Virus record (IMG/VR): IMGVR_UViG_3300026078_000036
Span: 1 to 49,658 of that record
Direction: 5' to 3' (one strand)
DNA: 49,658 nucleotides
DNA from: a virus
How positions within the stretch are numbered: the first letter of the stretch is position 1; each line of letters opens with the position of its first letter. Under the pieces are notes generated by a model that saw only the letters and a program-made list of their open reading frames with translations, ran no database searches and was not told where the DNA came from. A program made the position numbers and the translations under genes. Shown here in pieces: positions 9,236 to 17,170 of the stretch.

Positions 9236-12200
9236 TATCCGTTACCTCCTATACTGTTACGCGTTCTTTGTTTTGTTACGGCTAAGTTACCGTAAACAAC
9301 GGTCTTTGTTAGGCCCCTTTCTGTTATGTTTGTCACGCTTACGGGTATATCCTTAACCGCAATCTTAAAGGCGTTCGTTAACGCTTCCTTGCTAAAGCTG
9401 TTACGTGTCATAGCTTCAGCGAACAGGCGATCGCTTGCCGCCCGGTTATCAGCTGCGACCTTATTTCCCAGGAACAATGAACGGATTACGGACGTAGTGT
9501 CTTCGGTATTAACTATGTCACGTAAAAGCTGTTGGGATTGGCTCGCGGTGTGAACTTTTTCGCCTTTATCTAACCATGTATAACCGCGCTTTCCCTCGTT
9601 GGCGACGCGGAACTTTCCGTCTTTCTCCAAAAGCTCAAAGCCCCGTTCGTTCACCTCTGCAACTTCTGCCGGGCCGCCTTGACGACCTTTGTAGTAAGAT
9701 GGGATAGGTTTTGCCAGCACTGCCGCGATCTGAAGCGCACCCAGTGCGGCCGCAAATGCTGCAAACGGCATACCGCCAGTAATCGGAAATTCCGCCACTG
9801 CCTTTGAAATGGCAATCGCAGTGTTTAATCCAATTTGGAACACGGCCCCCAGCTTGTCGGCGATAGCTTGCTTACGCTTTTCTTTGGCGATAGCCCGGTT
9901 ATATTGCTCTTCTATCTTCTTTTTAGCGTCGGCGTTATCCCCTGCAATCTCTATTTCCCTGTCGCGGGCGTTTTCAAGGTTTTGTATACGTCCGTCACTA
10001 AGGCCGCCTAAAATATCCTGAAGGGACGAAGCAGCATTCGCCGCAAAATCAAATGTCGCCTGTTCAAGCATCTCTTTTTTCTGCTTAACCTCTTCAGCTT
10101 TAGCTATCTCATAGGCCGTTGATTCATCCACAAGGTCTTTTTTGAGCTTATAAAGATTGGCGAGGCCCTTATAATAATCTTCGTCATTGGTCGCCATCTT
10201 GTCTAAGGCTTCCTGCTGTCGTTTTATCTGATTATCCAGGTCGTCTTTTCGAGCGCCGAAGATTAGATCGTCGCCCTGCTGTTTTGTTATTTCGCCGGAC
10301 GCAACGCGCTTTTTAATACCATTGGTGGTGGCCGATACACCCAGTTCGCCCCGTGCAGTTTCCGCACGGCCTCTGGCGTCTTCGCGCTTTTGCAGCTTTT
10401 CTGCTGTCTTTTCCCGCTCCCGTTGTTCTTTATCGTTTATTTTATTGATAGCTTCCAGGTGATCAGATTCCGCCCGTGCCTTCTCTGCTAATATGCGCTT
10501 ATAGTCGTCTGAATCCCTTTTATATAGCTTCAGGCGTATGTCGAATGATTTTTCCAGTACTTCCAGTTTCTTGTCTTCAAAATCTCTCTGGTCATCATAT
10601 GAGCGCTGACCCATGTTATACTCTAACTCATATTGCGCAACCTGCATTTTAGCGTTAGCCTGGGCGATCTTATCGGCCGCCTGCTGTGCTTCACGGGCTA
10701 ATGTTTCCGGCGATTTGCCCTTCTTTGTTTTCATCATCCCTTTCAAAATCTTGTCAGGGTCCAGGGCGTCAAGCTCCTTTTGCGTTTTTGCTATTTCCCG
10801 AAGGACTGCCAGAAAGTCTTTACTGTTGCTGTTGGTATTATCACGGGCAATGTTTAGTAAACGCATTTTTTCATTCAACCCCGCCACTGTTGCCGTGCTA
10901 ACCTTCAGGGCATTTTCAAAGGCGTGCTGAATCTCGACAACCTTTTCCCCTGAAGCGTTTAAAGCGCCGTAACGATCCTGAAGAGCTTTAAGCTGCGGGT
11001 CGAACTCGTCGTTAATCTCCTTCATGTTGGCCGCCATCGCATCGGCGTTACTTTTAGCTGCTGCATTTGCACCACGGGCAAGGCCGCCCAATCCGCCGCC
11101 ACTGAATAGGTTGGTAAAGCTACCGGCTAAAATTCCTTTTGTTTTTTGCCAGAAGGTAAGGTCTTTTGCCTGATTAGCTAAACGCTCTTTATCGACGGTT
11201 AATTCGTCGATCTTTACCTTTAGTTGGTCTTTTATGAGCTTTATTTTCTCTTCCAACATCTTCCGCTCTTCCTGTGATAGGTTTATCCAGTTCTTTATCT
11301 GTTGGTTTATGTCTTCGTAAGCCTGTGTATATACATCGTATACTACCGTTAATTTTCTAGTCAATTCAGCCTTACGCTCTTCTATTTCGATCTGCCTTTC
11401 TGAAGCGTCGGAATATGCAACAATGGCGGCTACCAAAGCTGTAATAACAACTATTGCAGCCCCCAGGGGATTTGCCGCAACGGCAATATTCCACAATCGC
11501 TGCGCAGCAGTAGCTAAAGTAATGGAGCCGGTCGCCGCATTTGTCAGGGTGATGTAAATCGCCTGCGCTGTGATTGCCGCTTCAGTGGCGACGGTATTCG
11601 CCACCCTTGCAACAGTATTTGCGATGGTAACAACTGTATTTTTAACCCATAAAGCCGATGCGACGATAAGTTCCTGATTGAATAACGCATAAACGCCCGC
11701 CAGGATAACAACAAGGGCTTTATGTTCTGAAAGGAATTTACCGGCGTCTTTAGTCGCCTCAATGGTGGCGATCATTCCTTTAACAATGCTATTGAAAAAG
11801 TTACTCAATCCTGCGTCCTGCGTGAGCTCTGTGATTGCATTTTTGAGCTTTGATATATTGGCCGCTAACCCATCTGATGCTGCGGCTACGCCTGGGCTAA
11901 ATACACGATCCAGGTTTTGCGCGAATGGTTTTAGCATTTCGCTACTTACTTCGCCTGATTTAAGCATCTTGTCGAGTTGCGCCGTAGTAACGCCGATACC
12001 ATCAGCAAACAGTTTAAACGCACCGCTCAAACGGTCGCCCAGCTGTCCGCGCAGCTCTTCTGCCTGCACCTTGCCTTTAGAAATCATTTGAGAAAGTGCG
12101 TTAAAGACCCCCTGCTGCTGATCTACAGAAATTTTCATTACTGTGGATGCTTTGGCAACGGCCAAAAAGATACGTCGCGTTTCTTCTCCTTCAAAGTTGG

Positions 12201-13173
12201 TGCCTTTGGTGGAATTCGCCAGCTGTGCAAAGCCTTTGGACGCCGCGTTCAAGTCGATACCCAGGTCTTTTGCGGTCTTACGCAGAAATTCCATATTCTC
12301 TTTAGCTTCAATCACATTACCGGATGCGAAGCCTACCTGTGTCTTTAGGCTATCGAATTCTACAGTCGTATTAAAGATAAATTCGCCAACCTGTCGCAAG
12401 CCCTGAAGGGAAAACAAGGTAATGCCCAGCTGCGTAAGCGTAGAGTTAAGGCCCTGAAATGCGCTTCGATAGTTACCTACATTCCTAAAATGCTGGTTCA
12501 TTGCTGCGTCGAATTCCTTCAGCTTTTTAGTATTGCCAGCGATAACAGCCTGCATATACTGCGCAGTTGCTCTGTTTTTACCCCAGGCATCGTCAAGGGC
12601 TTTTAAATCCCTGACCATCTGCTTTGTTTCGGCTTCCAGGCGATCATAAGACCCTGCCGCCGCCTGATTTGCGGCCGTAGCCGCTTTAGTTGCGTTCGTG
12701 AGCTGGGTGATCTGCTGGCGAGTTGCGGCAATGTCGGCCGCTAACCGCTTCATCTGTATTTTGTTTTGTGAGGCGGAAAGTGTGTTGTAAGTGGCGATTT
12801 GCTCTTTTAGCTTTGTTGTTAACCCGTTGACGCTATCCCTAAACTGGTCCTCCGTCTCCTTTAAACCCTTCTTTGCGTTCTTTACGGCTTCCGTTTTAGC
12901 CTGTATATCGGCCATCGCCTGCGCATTATCCTTCAGGGCTTTCCTGCCGTCTTTTGTCGCTGCGTTTAGGTCCTGGGATGCCTTCGCCAGTTCACGGGCT
13001 GCTGCTGCTAATGCCTTTTGCTGGGAAACAATATTTCCCATGCTATTGCTAACAACAATGTCCAGAAATTTCTGGTAATTGTCGGCGAGCTTTTGTATAT
13101 CTCGTATTGCGGCCCTTAGTTCTGAATTGTTTGAAAAATCAAACAGGTCCGTAAAATTAACCGGGTTGCCCAT
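9235..13173 (-). CDS. Tail tape measure protein
   Basis: The longest gene in the window, 1312 residues from the ATG at 13173; a longer frame begins with TTG at 13221 but the ATG is better. It sets tail length and is ejected with the DNA. Visible parts: N-terminal coiled coil to about residue 235, a tape-measure core domain at roughly 240-460 with the typical KGKVQAEELRGQLGDRLSGAF and a PFAQNLDRVF stretch, several hydrophobic helices around 480-600, a long charged coiled coil (about 790-1100), and an alanine-rich hydrophobic segment near 1120-1170. At about 0.15 nm per residue the tail would be near 200 nm. It precedes the tail-tip gene with a one-base overlap. Confidence 0.92.
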   Translation of the reverse strand: MGNPVNFTDLFDFSNNSELRAAIRDIQKLADNYQKFLDIVVSNSMGNIVSQQKALAAAARELAKASQDLNAATKDGRKALKDNAQAMADIQAKTEAVKNAKKGLKETEDQFRDSVNGLTTKLKEQIATYNTLSASQNKIQMKRLAADIAATRQQITQLTNATKAATAANQAAAGSYDRLEAETKQMVRDLKALDDAWGKNRATAQYMQAVIAGNTKKLKEFDAAMNQHFRNVGNYRSAFQGLNSTLTQLGITLFSLQGLRQVGEFIFNTTVEFDSLKTQVGFASGNVIEAKENMEFLRKTAKDLGIDLNAASKGFAQLANSTKGTNFEGEETRRIFLAVAKASTVMKISVDQQQGVFNALSQMISKGKVQAEELRGQLGDRLSGAFKLFADGIGVTTAQLDKMLKSGEVSSEMLKPFAQNLDRVFSPGVAAASDGLAANISKLKNAITELTQDAGLSNFFNSIVKGMIATIEATKDAGKFLSEHKALVVILAGVYALFNQELIVASALWVKNTVVTIANTVARVANTVATEAAITAQAIYITLTNAATGSITLATAAQRLWNIAVAANPLGAAIVVITALVAAIVAYSDASERQIEIEERKAELTRKLTVVYDVYTQAYEDINQQIKNWINLSQEERKMLEEKIKLIKDQLKVKIDELTVDKERLANQAKDLTFWQKTKGILAGSFTNLFSGGGLGGLARGANAAAKSNADAMAANMKEINDEFDPQLKALQDRYGALNASGEKVVEIQHAFENALKVSTATVAGLNEKMRLLNIARDNTNSNSKDFLAVLREIAKTQKELDALDPDKILKGMMKTKKGKSPETLAREAQQAADKIAQANAKMQVAQYELEYNMGQRSYDDQRDFEDKKLEVLEKSFDIRLKLYKRDSDDYKRILAEKARAESDHLEAINKINDKEQREREKTAEKLQKREDARGRAETARGELGVSATTNGIKKRVASGEITKQQGDDLIFGARKDDLDNQIKRQQEALDKMATNDEDYYKGLANLYKLKKDLVDESTAYEIAKAEEVKQKKEMLEQATFDFAANAASSLQDILGGLSDGRIQNLENARDREIEIAGDNADAKKKIEEQYNRAIAKEKRKQAIADKLGAVFQIGLNTAIAISKAVAEFPITGGMPFAAFAAALGALQIAAVLAKPIPSYYKGRQGGPAEVAEVNERGFELLEKDGKFRVANEGKRGYTWLDKGEKVHTASQSQQLLRDIVNTEDTTSVIRSLFLGNKVAADNRAASDRLFAEAMTRNSFSKEALTNAFKIAVKDIPVSVTNITERGLTKTVVYGNLAVTKQRTRNSIGGNG

Positions 13174-13235
13174 CTTGCAAAAGTTTAAAAATAAATATGC
13201 TAAACTGTTTATAAATGCCAAAAAGTTTAACTACC

Positions 13236-13266
13236 TTGCGGGTGCCGCTTGCGAGCAACACCGCAA
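13236..13266 (-). promoter_or_regulatory. Stem-loop between holin and tape measure genes
   Basis: The gap between the holin stop and tape-measure start contains an imperfect hairpin: TTGCGGGTG at 13236-13244 pairs with CACCGCAA at 13259-13266 with one bulge, enclosing a smaller TTGC/GCAA element. No U-run follows on the minus strand, so it is unlikely to be a full terminator; it may tune read-through, mRNA processing or expression of the tape measure gene. Evidence is sequence symmetry only. Confidence 0.4.
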
Positions 13267-13284
13267 AGGATAGTAGTAAACTGT

Positions 13285-13560
13285 TTACTGAATCGGCGTA
13301 TTGCCGTCATCCTGTTTAACATCAACCGGCACTTCCGCTTCCTTCTTCTTATTGCCATGCACTACCCCAAACAGGTAGCCGACAATAGCGCCTAAAGCTC
13401 CTATAAGCGACGTTTTTATTTCGCTTGCCTGCTGATTATTAACGTCAACAGTAGGTGTAAAGGTTAGCTTAAAAAAATATAGCATAATAGCTGTGATCAG
13501 GTAAAATGCCATGAAGTACACGAAGTTAAAGCCCTTCAGGGCGTCCATTATCTTTTTCAT
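13285..13560 (-). CDS. Putative holin, two membrane segments
   Basis: A 91-residue protein with hydrophobic segments at about residues 12-31 (NFVYFMAFYLITAIMLYFF) and 50-66 (LIGALGAIVGYLFGVVHG), a basic turn, and a charged C-terminus rich in Lys, Glu and Asp. Size, topology and its position right behind the endolysin, with a four-base ATGA overlap (13557-13560), fit a class II-like holin that opens the inner membrane at the programmed time. No family signature is seen, so it could also be a membrane accessory of the tail. Confidence 0.6.
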   Translation of the reverse strand: MKKIMDALKGFNFVYFMAFYLITAIMLYFFKLTFTPTVDVNNQQASEIKTSLIGALGAIVGYLFGVVHGNKKKEAEVPVDVKQDDGNTPIQ

Positions 13561-14129
13561 ATGGTAACACGATTATTTAACCACCCATTAAAATTAGCCT
13601 CCTGGGACCGGTCGGCCTCACAAAGTTCAACATAACGCGCTCCCTGAAGGCAATTTAAAACCTTAATCAGGGTTCCTTCTGGCGCTGCATTCGCTGCGTT
13701 CGTAGTCCCCAGGCCGACACGCCTATCGACGGCAAGATCAGGCCATAAGGCCCCGTTTTTATTCATGACATTTAAAGATCGCTGTAGGAATCCTGCGGCA
13801 ACCCCGACGCCCATATTTACTGCGGTATCGTAAAGCTCATTTGCTACAACCTGCGACCGGAAAGCATCCAAATTGAGGGAATCCCAAAAATTGAGCTTAT
13901 AAAACTGGGCGACCATAGGTTCAAGCGCAGCGCGAGAGCTGGCGGCGTCAGCAACCGAGGGCCATCCGGCCAACTTTTTAAGGCCATCAATATAAGACCA
14001 TCCGGCCCAATTAGGCCAGTATCGGCGAGAGATGCCGCGATATGTTTCGCCGCCTTTGTCGGTTGATTTGTTGCTATATCCGCCTTCGTTGCGGTCTGTA
14101 AGGTTATACGCTGTATTGAAGTTCGCCAT
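13557..14129 (-). CDS. Endolysin, GH108-type N-acetylmuramidase
   Basis: A 190-residue muramidase that would cleave the glycan strands of peptidoglycan at lysis. It shows the glycosyl hydrolase 108 signature: FNTAYNLTDRNEGGYSNKSTDKGG at residues 4-27 with E15 as the expected catalytic glutamate, then TYRGISRRYWPNW and a C-terminal part with VANELYDTAVNMG and LQRSLN like the attached peptidoglycan-binding-type domain. No signal peptide is seen, so export depends on a holin. The start codon lies at the end of a strong hairpin in the mRNA (14128-14160). It is followed with overlap by the holin candidate. Confidence 0.88.
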   Translation of the reverse strand: MANFNTAYNLTDRNEGGYSNKSTDKGGETYRGISRRYWPNWAGWSYIDGLKKLAGWPSVADAASSRAALEPMVAQFYKLNFWDSLNLDAFRSQVVANELYDTAVNMGVGVAAGFLQRSLNVMNKNGALWPDLAVDRRVGLGTTNAANAAPEGTLIKVLNCLQGARYVELCEADRSQEANFNGWLNNRVTI

Positions 14130-14160
14130 AACGATAATGCTTTAAAGCAAATATCGTTAT
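14128..14160 (-). promoter_or_regulatory. Hairpin covering the endolysin start codon
   Basis: Arms ATAACGATA (14128-14136) and TATCGTTAT (14152-14160) form a perfect 9-bp stem enclosing the 12-bp palindrome TGCTTTAAAGCA (14138-14149). In the mRNA the 3' arm runs into the endolysin AUG (14127-14129), so folding would partly hide the initiation site. The 5' arm includes the stop codon of the upstream gene, so ribosomes finishing that gene could open the stem. This suggests translational coupling or timing of lysis. Confidence 0.6.
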
Positions 14161-14936
14161 TTATGCGTGGCGGCGGGTGCCGTCTGCTTCTTCAGGTATG
14201 AGAGGCGGGCATAAAAGGAAAGCACCGGCAGCATTGCGGCGTTATGAATGCCGTTACCCTCCATCATGGATACTAAATTCATATAACTAAGGTCCATTTT
14301 AAGGGATGCGTTTTCCGGGTCTTCCGGGGCGAATGACTGGGGTTTGTCAAGGCCCAGGATATATGCGTCTATTTCTTCTATTTCGGCGTTAATTTGGGCC
14401 TCGTCGCCCTCTTCTTCGATGAGTAGCGCGACCAGTTCCAAGCGTCGGCAAATGCGGACGAATACTTCCGTTTGCACGTCGTCCGGGAAAAATTCAGGGT
14501 AGTATCGTTTCAGGGCCTCAAAGATTTTTTTTTTGGAATCGTCGTTCGATTCCTTTACTACCCCCTGTGTAAGCCCCATTTCATTAAACCGTTCCGATAG
14601 GATCAGTAGCGCGTCTTCGCTGTAGTCTGTCAGAATCTCATCGTTAATAGCATACACGCGGCAACCAAAGGCGAGGGCCTGGAAATTAATTCGTTCCAGG
14701 ATAGAAAACATATTAAAGTGAAGATTTTCGGCTTCCTTCCCGGCCTCTGCATACATGCCGCCTGCTAAGTATTGGTGGAATCGCTGGAAATGTTCGCTAA
14801 CAGCTCGCATGTCACAGCCGACGCCGCTATCCATAAGCAAGTATTTTTGAAAGGCCATGTATCGGTTAAGTGGCATTTCGTCGGCATCCGTATAACATTT
14901 TATTGTTACACTATCATTTAATTTTATTTCCTGCAT
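14157..14936 (-). CDS. Tail-assembly-chaperone-like protein with A10 run
   Basis: A 259-residue mostly helical acidic protein of unknown family. Position upstream of the tape measure in the tail module, size and helical content make a tail assembly chaperone plausible. It has an uninterrupted run of ten A residues in the coding strand (14525-14534), encoding part of DDSKKKIF near residue 133. A slip in either direction would reach a stop within a few codons, so slippage would give a truncated protein of about 135 residues rather than the usual extended chaperone. The segment after it contains an acidic patch (EEEGDEAQINAEIEE). Function is inferred from context. Confidence 0.6.
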   Translation of the reverse strand: MQEIKLNDSVTIKCYTDADEMPLNRYMAFQKYLLMDSGVGCDMRAVSEHFQRFHQYLAGGMYAEAGKEAENLHFNMFSILERINFQALAFGCRVYAINDEILTDYSEDALLILSERFNEMGLTQGVVKESNDDSKKKIFEALKRYYPEFFPDDVQTEVFVRICRRLELVALLIEEEGDEAQINAEIEEIDAYILGLDKPQSFAPEDPENASLKMDLSYMNLVSMMEGNGIHNAAMLPVLSFYARLSYLKKQTAPAATHK

Positions 14937-14962
14937 GGTGGTGGTTGTTTAATAAGCTGCTC

Positions 14963-15268
14963 CTATCCCTGACGCTGGCAAAAAAACCGGGACAAGACGG
15001 AACAGCACAAAGCTAAAGCAAAAATAAAGGCCACCTGCGCTACTTCAAAGCTCAATAATTGGGACCAGATAGCCCAACCGTAGCACGCCAGAAGTTCTGC
15101 AAACGAAGCCCAAAAAAGGATACAAAAGTCGCATTCGTGTGATGGCATCCACCTTTTACGGCGTAATCCATACCATTCATGTAATCCCCACTTATGAAAA
15201 AGCACATTACCTGCACAATTCAGCAGGGCGAAAAAAACCACGGCTATAAAAACGGTCGTGAGCTGCAT
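14963..15268 (-). CDS. Small membrane protein with CDFC motif
   Basis: A 101-residue protein with three hydrophobic segments, at about residues 3-24, 47-68 and 75-93. Between the first two is a basic, tryptophan-rich loop followed by SHECDFCILFW, a Cys-x-x-Cys at the membrane border like that of some DUF1360-type phage membrane proteins. It lies between the lipoprotein and the chaperone-like gene. A role in lysis or superinfection control is possible; nothing more can be shown from sequence. Confidence 0.6.
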   Translation of the reverse strand: MQLTTVFIAVVFFALLNCAGNVLFHKWGLHEWYGLRRKRWMPSHECDFCILFWASFAELLACYGWAIWSQLLSFEVAQVAFIFALALCCSVLSRFFCQRQG

Positions 15269-15273
15269 AATTG

Positions 15274-15801
15274 TTAACGTTTACGCGAAAATAACAAATA
15301 AGTTGATAACGCGCCCCACGCCAGGAGCGCCCAAAACCATATGTAAGTATAAAAGGGCTGCGGCTCCGTCACCTTTACGGTCTTCCCTGGTACGGTGACC
15401 AACTTTTCATACGGCACACTTACCGGCACTCTTATGATCTGCGGCTTAACATCTATTGCGGCGGATACTTTACCGTGCCGATCTTTTTTTATTGATACCT
15501 GGACGGCACTATCCTTGTAGATGTAAGCTTCCGGCTTTTGCCCTGCTGTCTTCAGGGAATCAATAACGCGCAATAGGCTATCCATGTCAACGCCGGGTGT
15601 TTCCACGGTGATTGCTGGCGTTTCCACAGCTACAATGGCCCGCGCTGTGTCTTTTATCAATGTATCAACGTTCTGCCGGGCGATAATGGTCGGGTCCAGC
15701 TTGACCGCCCTTTTTAAATGCTTCTGCGCCAGCTGCTCTGGCGTCATGCAGGCAGCAAATAGCGAAATAATCGCAAAGCTCAAATAAAGTAATACTTTCA
15801 T
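15274..15801 (-). CDS. Lipoprotein, possible outer-membrane spanin-like protein
   Basis: Taking the ATG at 15801 gives 175 residues starting with a lipoprotein signal peptide (MKVLLYLSFAIISLFAAC) with Cys18 as the likely lipidated residue. The body is charged with CMTPEQLAQKHLKRAVKLDP and proline/valine-rich segments, and the C-terminus carries a second hydrophobic segment (FYTYIWFWALLAWGALSTYLLF) ending in basic residues. Lipid anchor at one end and membrane helix at the other is the topology of a unimolecular spanin that joins the two membranes at lysis. The immediately preceding gene encodes a membrane-anchored coiled coil. Spanin role is inferred. Confidence 0.65.
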   Translation of the reverse strand: MKVLLYLSFAIISLFAACMTPEQLAQKHLKRAVKLDPTIIARQNVDTLIKDTARAIVAVETPAITVETPGVDMDSLLRVIDSLKTAGQKPEAYIYKDSAVQVSIKKDRHGKVSAAIDVKPQIIRVPVSVPYEKLVTVPGKTVKVTEPQPFYTYIWFWALLAWGALSTYLLFSRKR

Positions 15802-15802
15802 G

Positions 15803-16087
15803 CTATCTTGTTTTTTTAAGTGGTACATAAACCTTGTACGTCTCTTCTTCGAGTGTGTGACGGCGAAGATTGTCATCGTCGATTTTCCTTTGCCACTCTT
15901 TAAAGGCAGCGTTTTCCTGCTTTAATACCCTTACATCGTTTTCTAACGTCATTATTTTAATGGCGTCTTTCTCGCTATCCAGCTTGCCTTCATAATAAAG
16001 TTTGTAATACACGCCAGAGGCGGTAAGGGTAAAAATGAGGGCGGCTAGTACGTCCTTTGACGTTACCTTTAAATTACTCCATTCCAT
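15803..16087 (-). CDS. Membrane-anchored coiled-coil protein
   Basis: A 94-residue protein with one N-terminal hydrophobic segment (VLAALIFTLTASGVYYKLYY at about 13-32) and a charged coiled coil (residues 40-80). This layout matches inner-membrane spanins or holin accessory proteins and it sits one base from the lipoprotein candidate start, suggesting that both act in envelope disruption. No sequence family is recognised. The ATG at 16087 is 15 bases after the stop of the upstream tail gene. Confidence 0.6.
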   Translation of the reverse strand: MEWSNLKVTSKDVLAALIFTLTASGVYYKLYYEGKLDSEKDAIKIMTLENDVRVLKQENAAFKEWQRKIDDDNLRRHTLEEETYKVYVPLKKTR

Positions 16088-16101
16088 TGGTAACCCGGTT
16101 A

Positions 16102-16716
16102 TTAGCAGTTTTCAGGAAAAATTGGGTATTGCAGGTTAAAATCGAATCGCATCGCGGCGAATGTCGGTTTTGTGTACTGCAAATACGTTTCGGTGATAGT
16201 AAATTGTTCAAATACCCGGTCCATCTGTTCGTAAATCTGTGTAAGAACTACGTCGGGAATTCCGCGCAGGATATTCAACACGTCGATTTTAAGTTCTTCC
16301 GCAAATCGATAGTTCTTTGTAGCGTTGACCTTCTGAAGATTCACCCAAAAAATTAACGATAGCGGCGTCGATACGATTGTTTGCGTATCTAAGGTAGCGA
16401 AATTAACGAAGTCGGTAGGGTCCCTTACAACAAAGAAACAATAAGACTTTAGATTGTCATTTGGCATAACGTTGACCGGCTCCTGATTGATACCCCGGCA
16501 CTCTGGATATATAACCGTTTCATCGCCTGCCAGGGCATCTATTAGGGTAACGTCCTTTTTAGACAACCTCTTTTCCTGCTGAAGAAAGGCCCGGCCGAAT
16601 GCCGTCTGTAGCCACGGAAGACCGTCTGCTAAAATCTGCTGAACTGTTTGTATCTGTAAGTCAAGGCCGACAGCATTCGGCAACAATACGACTTTAGGCT
16701 TTACATATCCATTCAT
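16102..16716 (-). CDS. Putative tail terminator / tail completion protein
   Basis: A 204-residue soluble protein with no recognised motif. Its start overlaps the previous gene by four bases (ATGA at 16713-16716). In siphovirus order the gene after the HK97 gp10-like protein usually encodes the tail terminator; the length and mixed alpha/beta composition fit, but the identity is positional. It carries a hydrophobic beta stretch (TPLSLIFWVNLQ) near residue 118 and a Cys at the very C-terminus. Confidence 0.55.
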   Translation of the reverse strand: MNGYVKPKVVLLPNAVGLDLQIQTVQQILADGLPWLQTAFGRAFLQQEKRLSKKDVTLIDALAGDETVIYPECRGINQEPVNVMPNDNLKSYCFFVVRDPTDFVNFATLDTQTIVSTPLSLIFWVNLQKVNATKNYRFAEELKIDVLNILRGIPDVVLTQIYEQMDRVFEQFTITETYLQYTKPTFAAMRFDFNLQYPIFPENC

Positions 16717-17159
16717 GGTACTAAGAATTTACGGGCTTGTGCAACAAATAACGGGCGCAGGAATTCGCGCACCCTATTAATGGCAAACGGTGCTAAACCT
16801 TCGATCAGTACACCATATTTTTCTTTCAGCTTCTCGCTTTTCTCGTCAACGTTGTACATTTCAGCGCGGGTAGGCGACACACGCACCCTGAATCCTTCGT
16901 AATAGTTGCCCTCGTCTCGCAGCGTTACGCGGTCGTATGGGTCGCCCTTTTCTTGCTTCTTCTTCACAGTGTACGGCTTATATGGCGGCGTAATGGTAGA
17001 CCCATCAGACCGTAAGCCGCTATGGAGCTGATCCGTGTTAGCGTCCTTCATCACCTGTTGAACGTCGGATCTATTCATAAGCTCAAACCCGTAGCGATTC
17101 ATCGCCGCAGGTAACACTGTGAGCCGCTGCATTAAGCGCGTTAGTTTCTCATTTCCCAT
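16713..17159 (-). CDS. Putative head-tail joining protein (HK97 gp10-like)
   Basis: A 148-residue basic protein, lysine- and arginine-rich, with a layout seen in phage neck/tail-completion proteins: N-terminal helix, PPYKPYTVKKKQEKGDP loop near residue 58, a beta section with VTLRDEGNYYEGFRVRV near 73, and FLRPLFVAQARKFL at the C-terminus. It sits two genes after the capsid gene, as expected for a protein that completes the head-tail joint. Identification is by position and general pattern. Confidence 0.6.
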   Translation of the reverse strand: MGNEKLTRLMQRLTVLPAAMNRYGFELMNRSDVQQVMKDANTDQLHSGLRSDGSTITPPYKPYTVKKKQEKGDPYDRVTLRDEGNYYEGFRVRVSPTRAEMYNVDEKSEKLKEKYGVLIEGLAPFAINRVREFLRPLFVAQARKFLVP

Positions 17160-17170
17160 AATCTGAGCTT

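Noticed and set aside
13174-13221. TTG start extending the tape measure by 16 residues
   Set aside because: Extension is hydrophobic and not supported by start context; ATG at 13173 is better.
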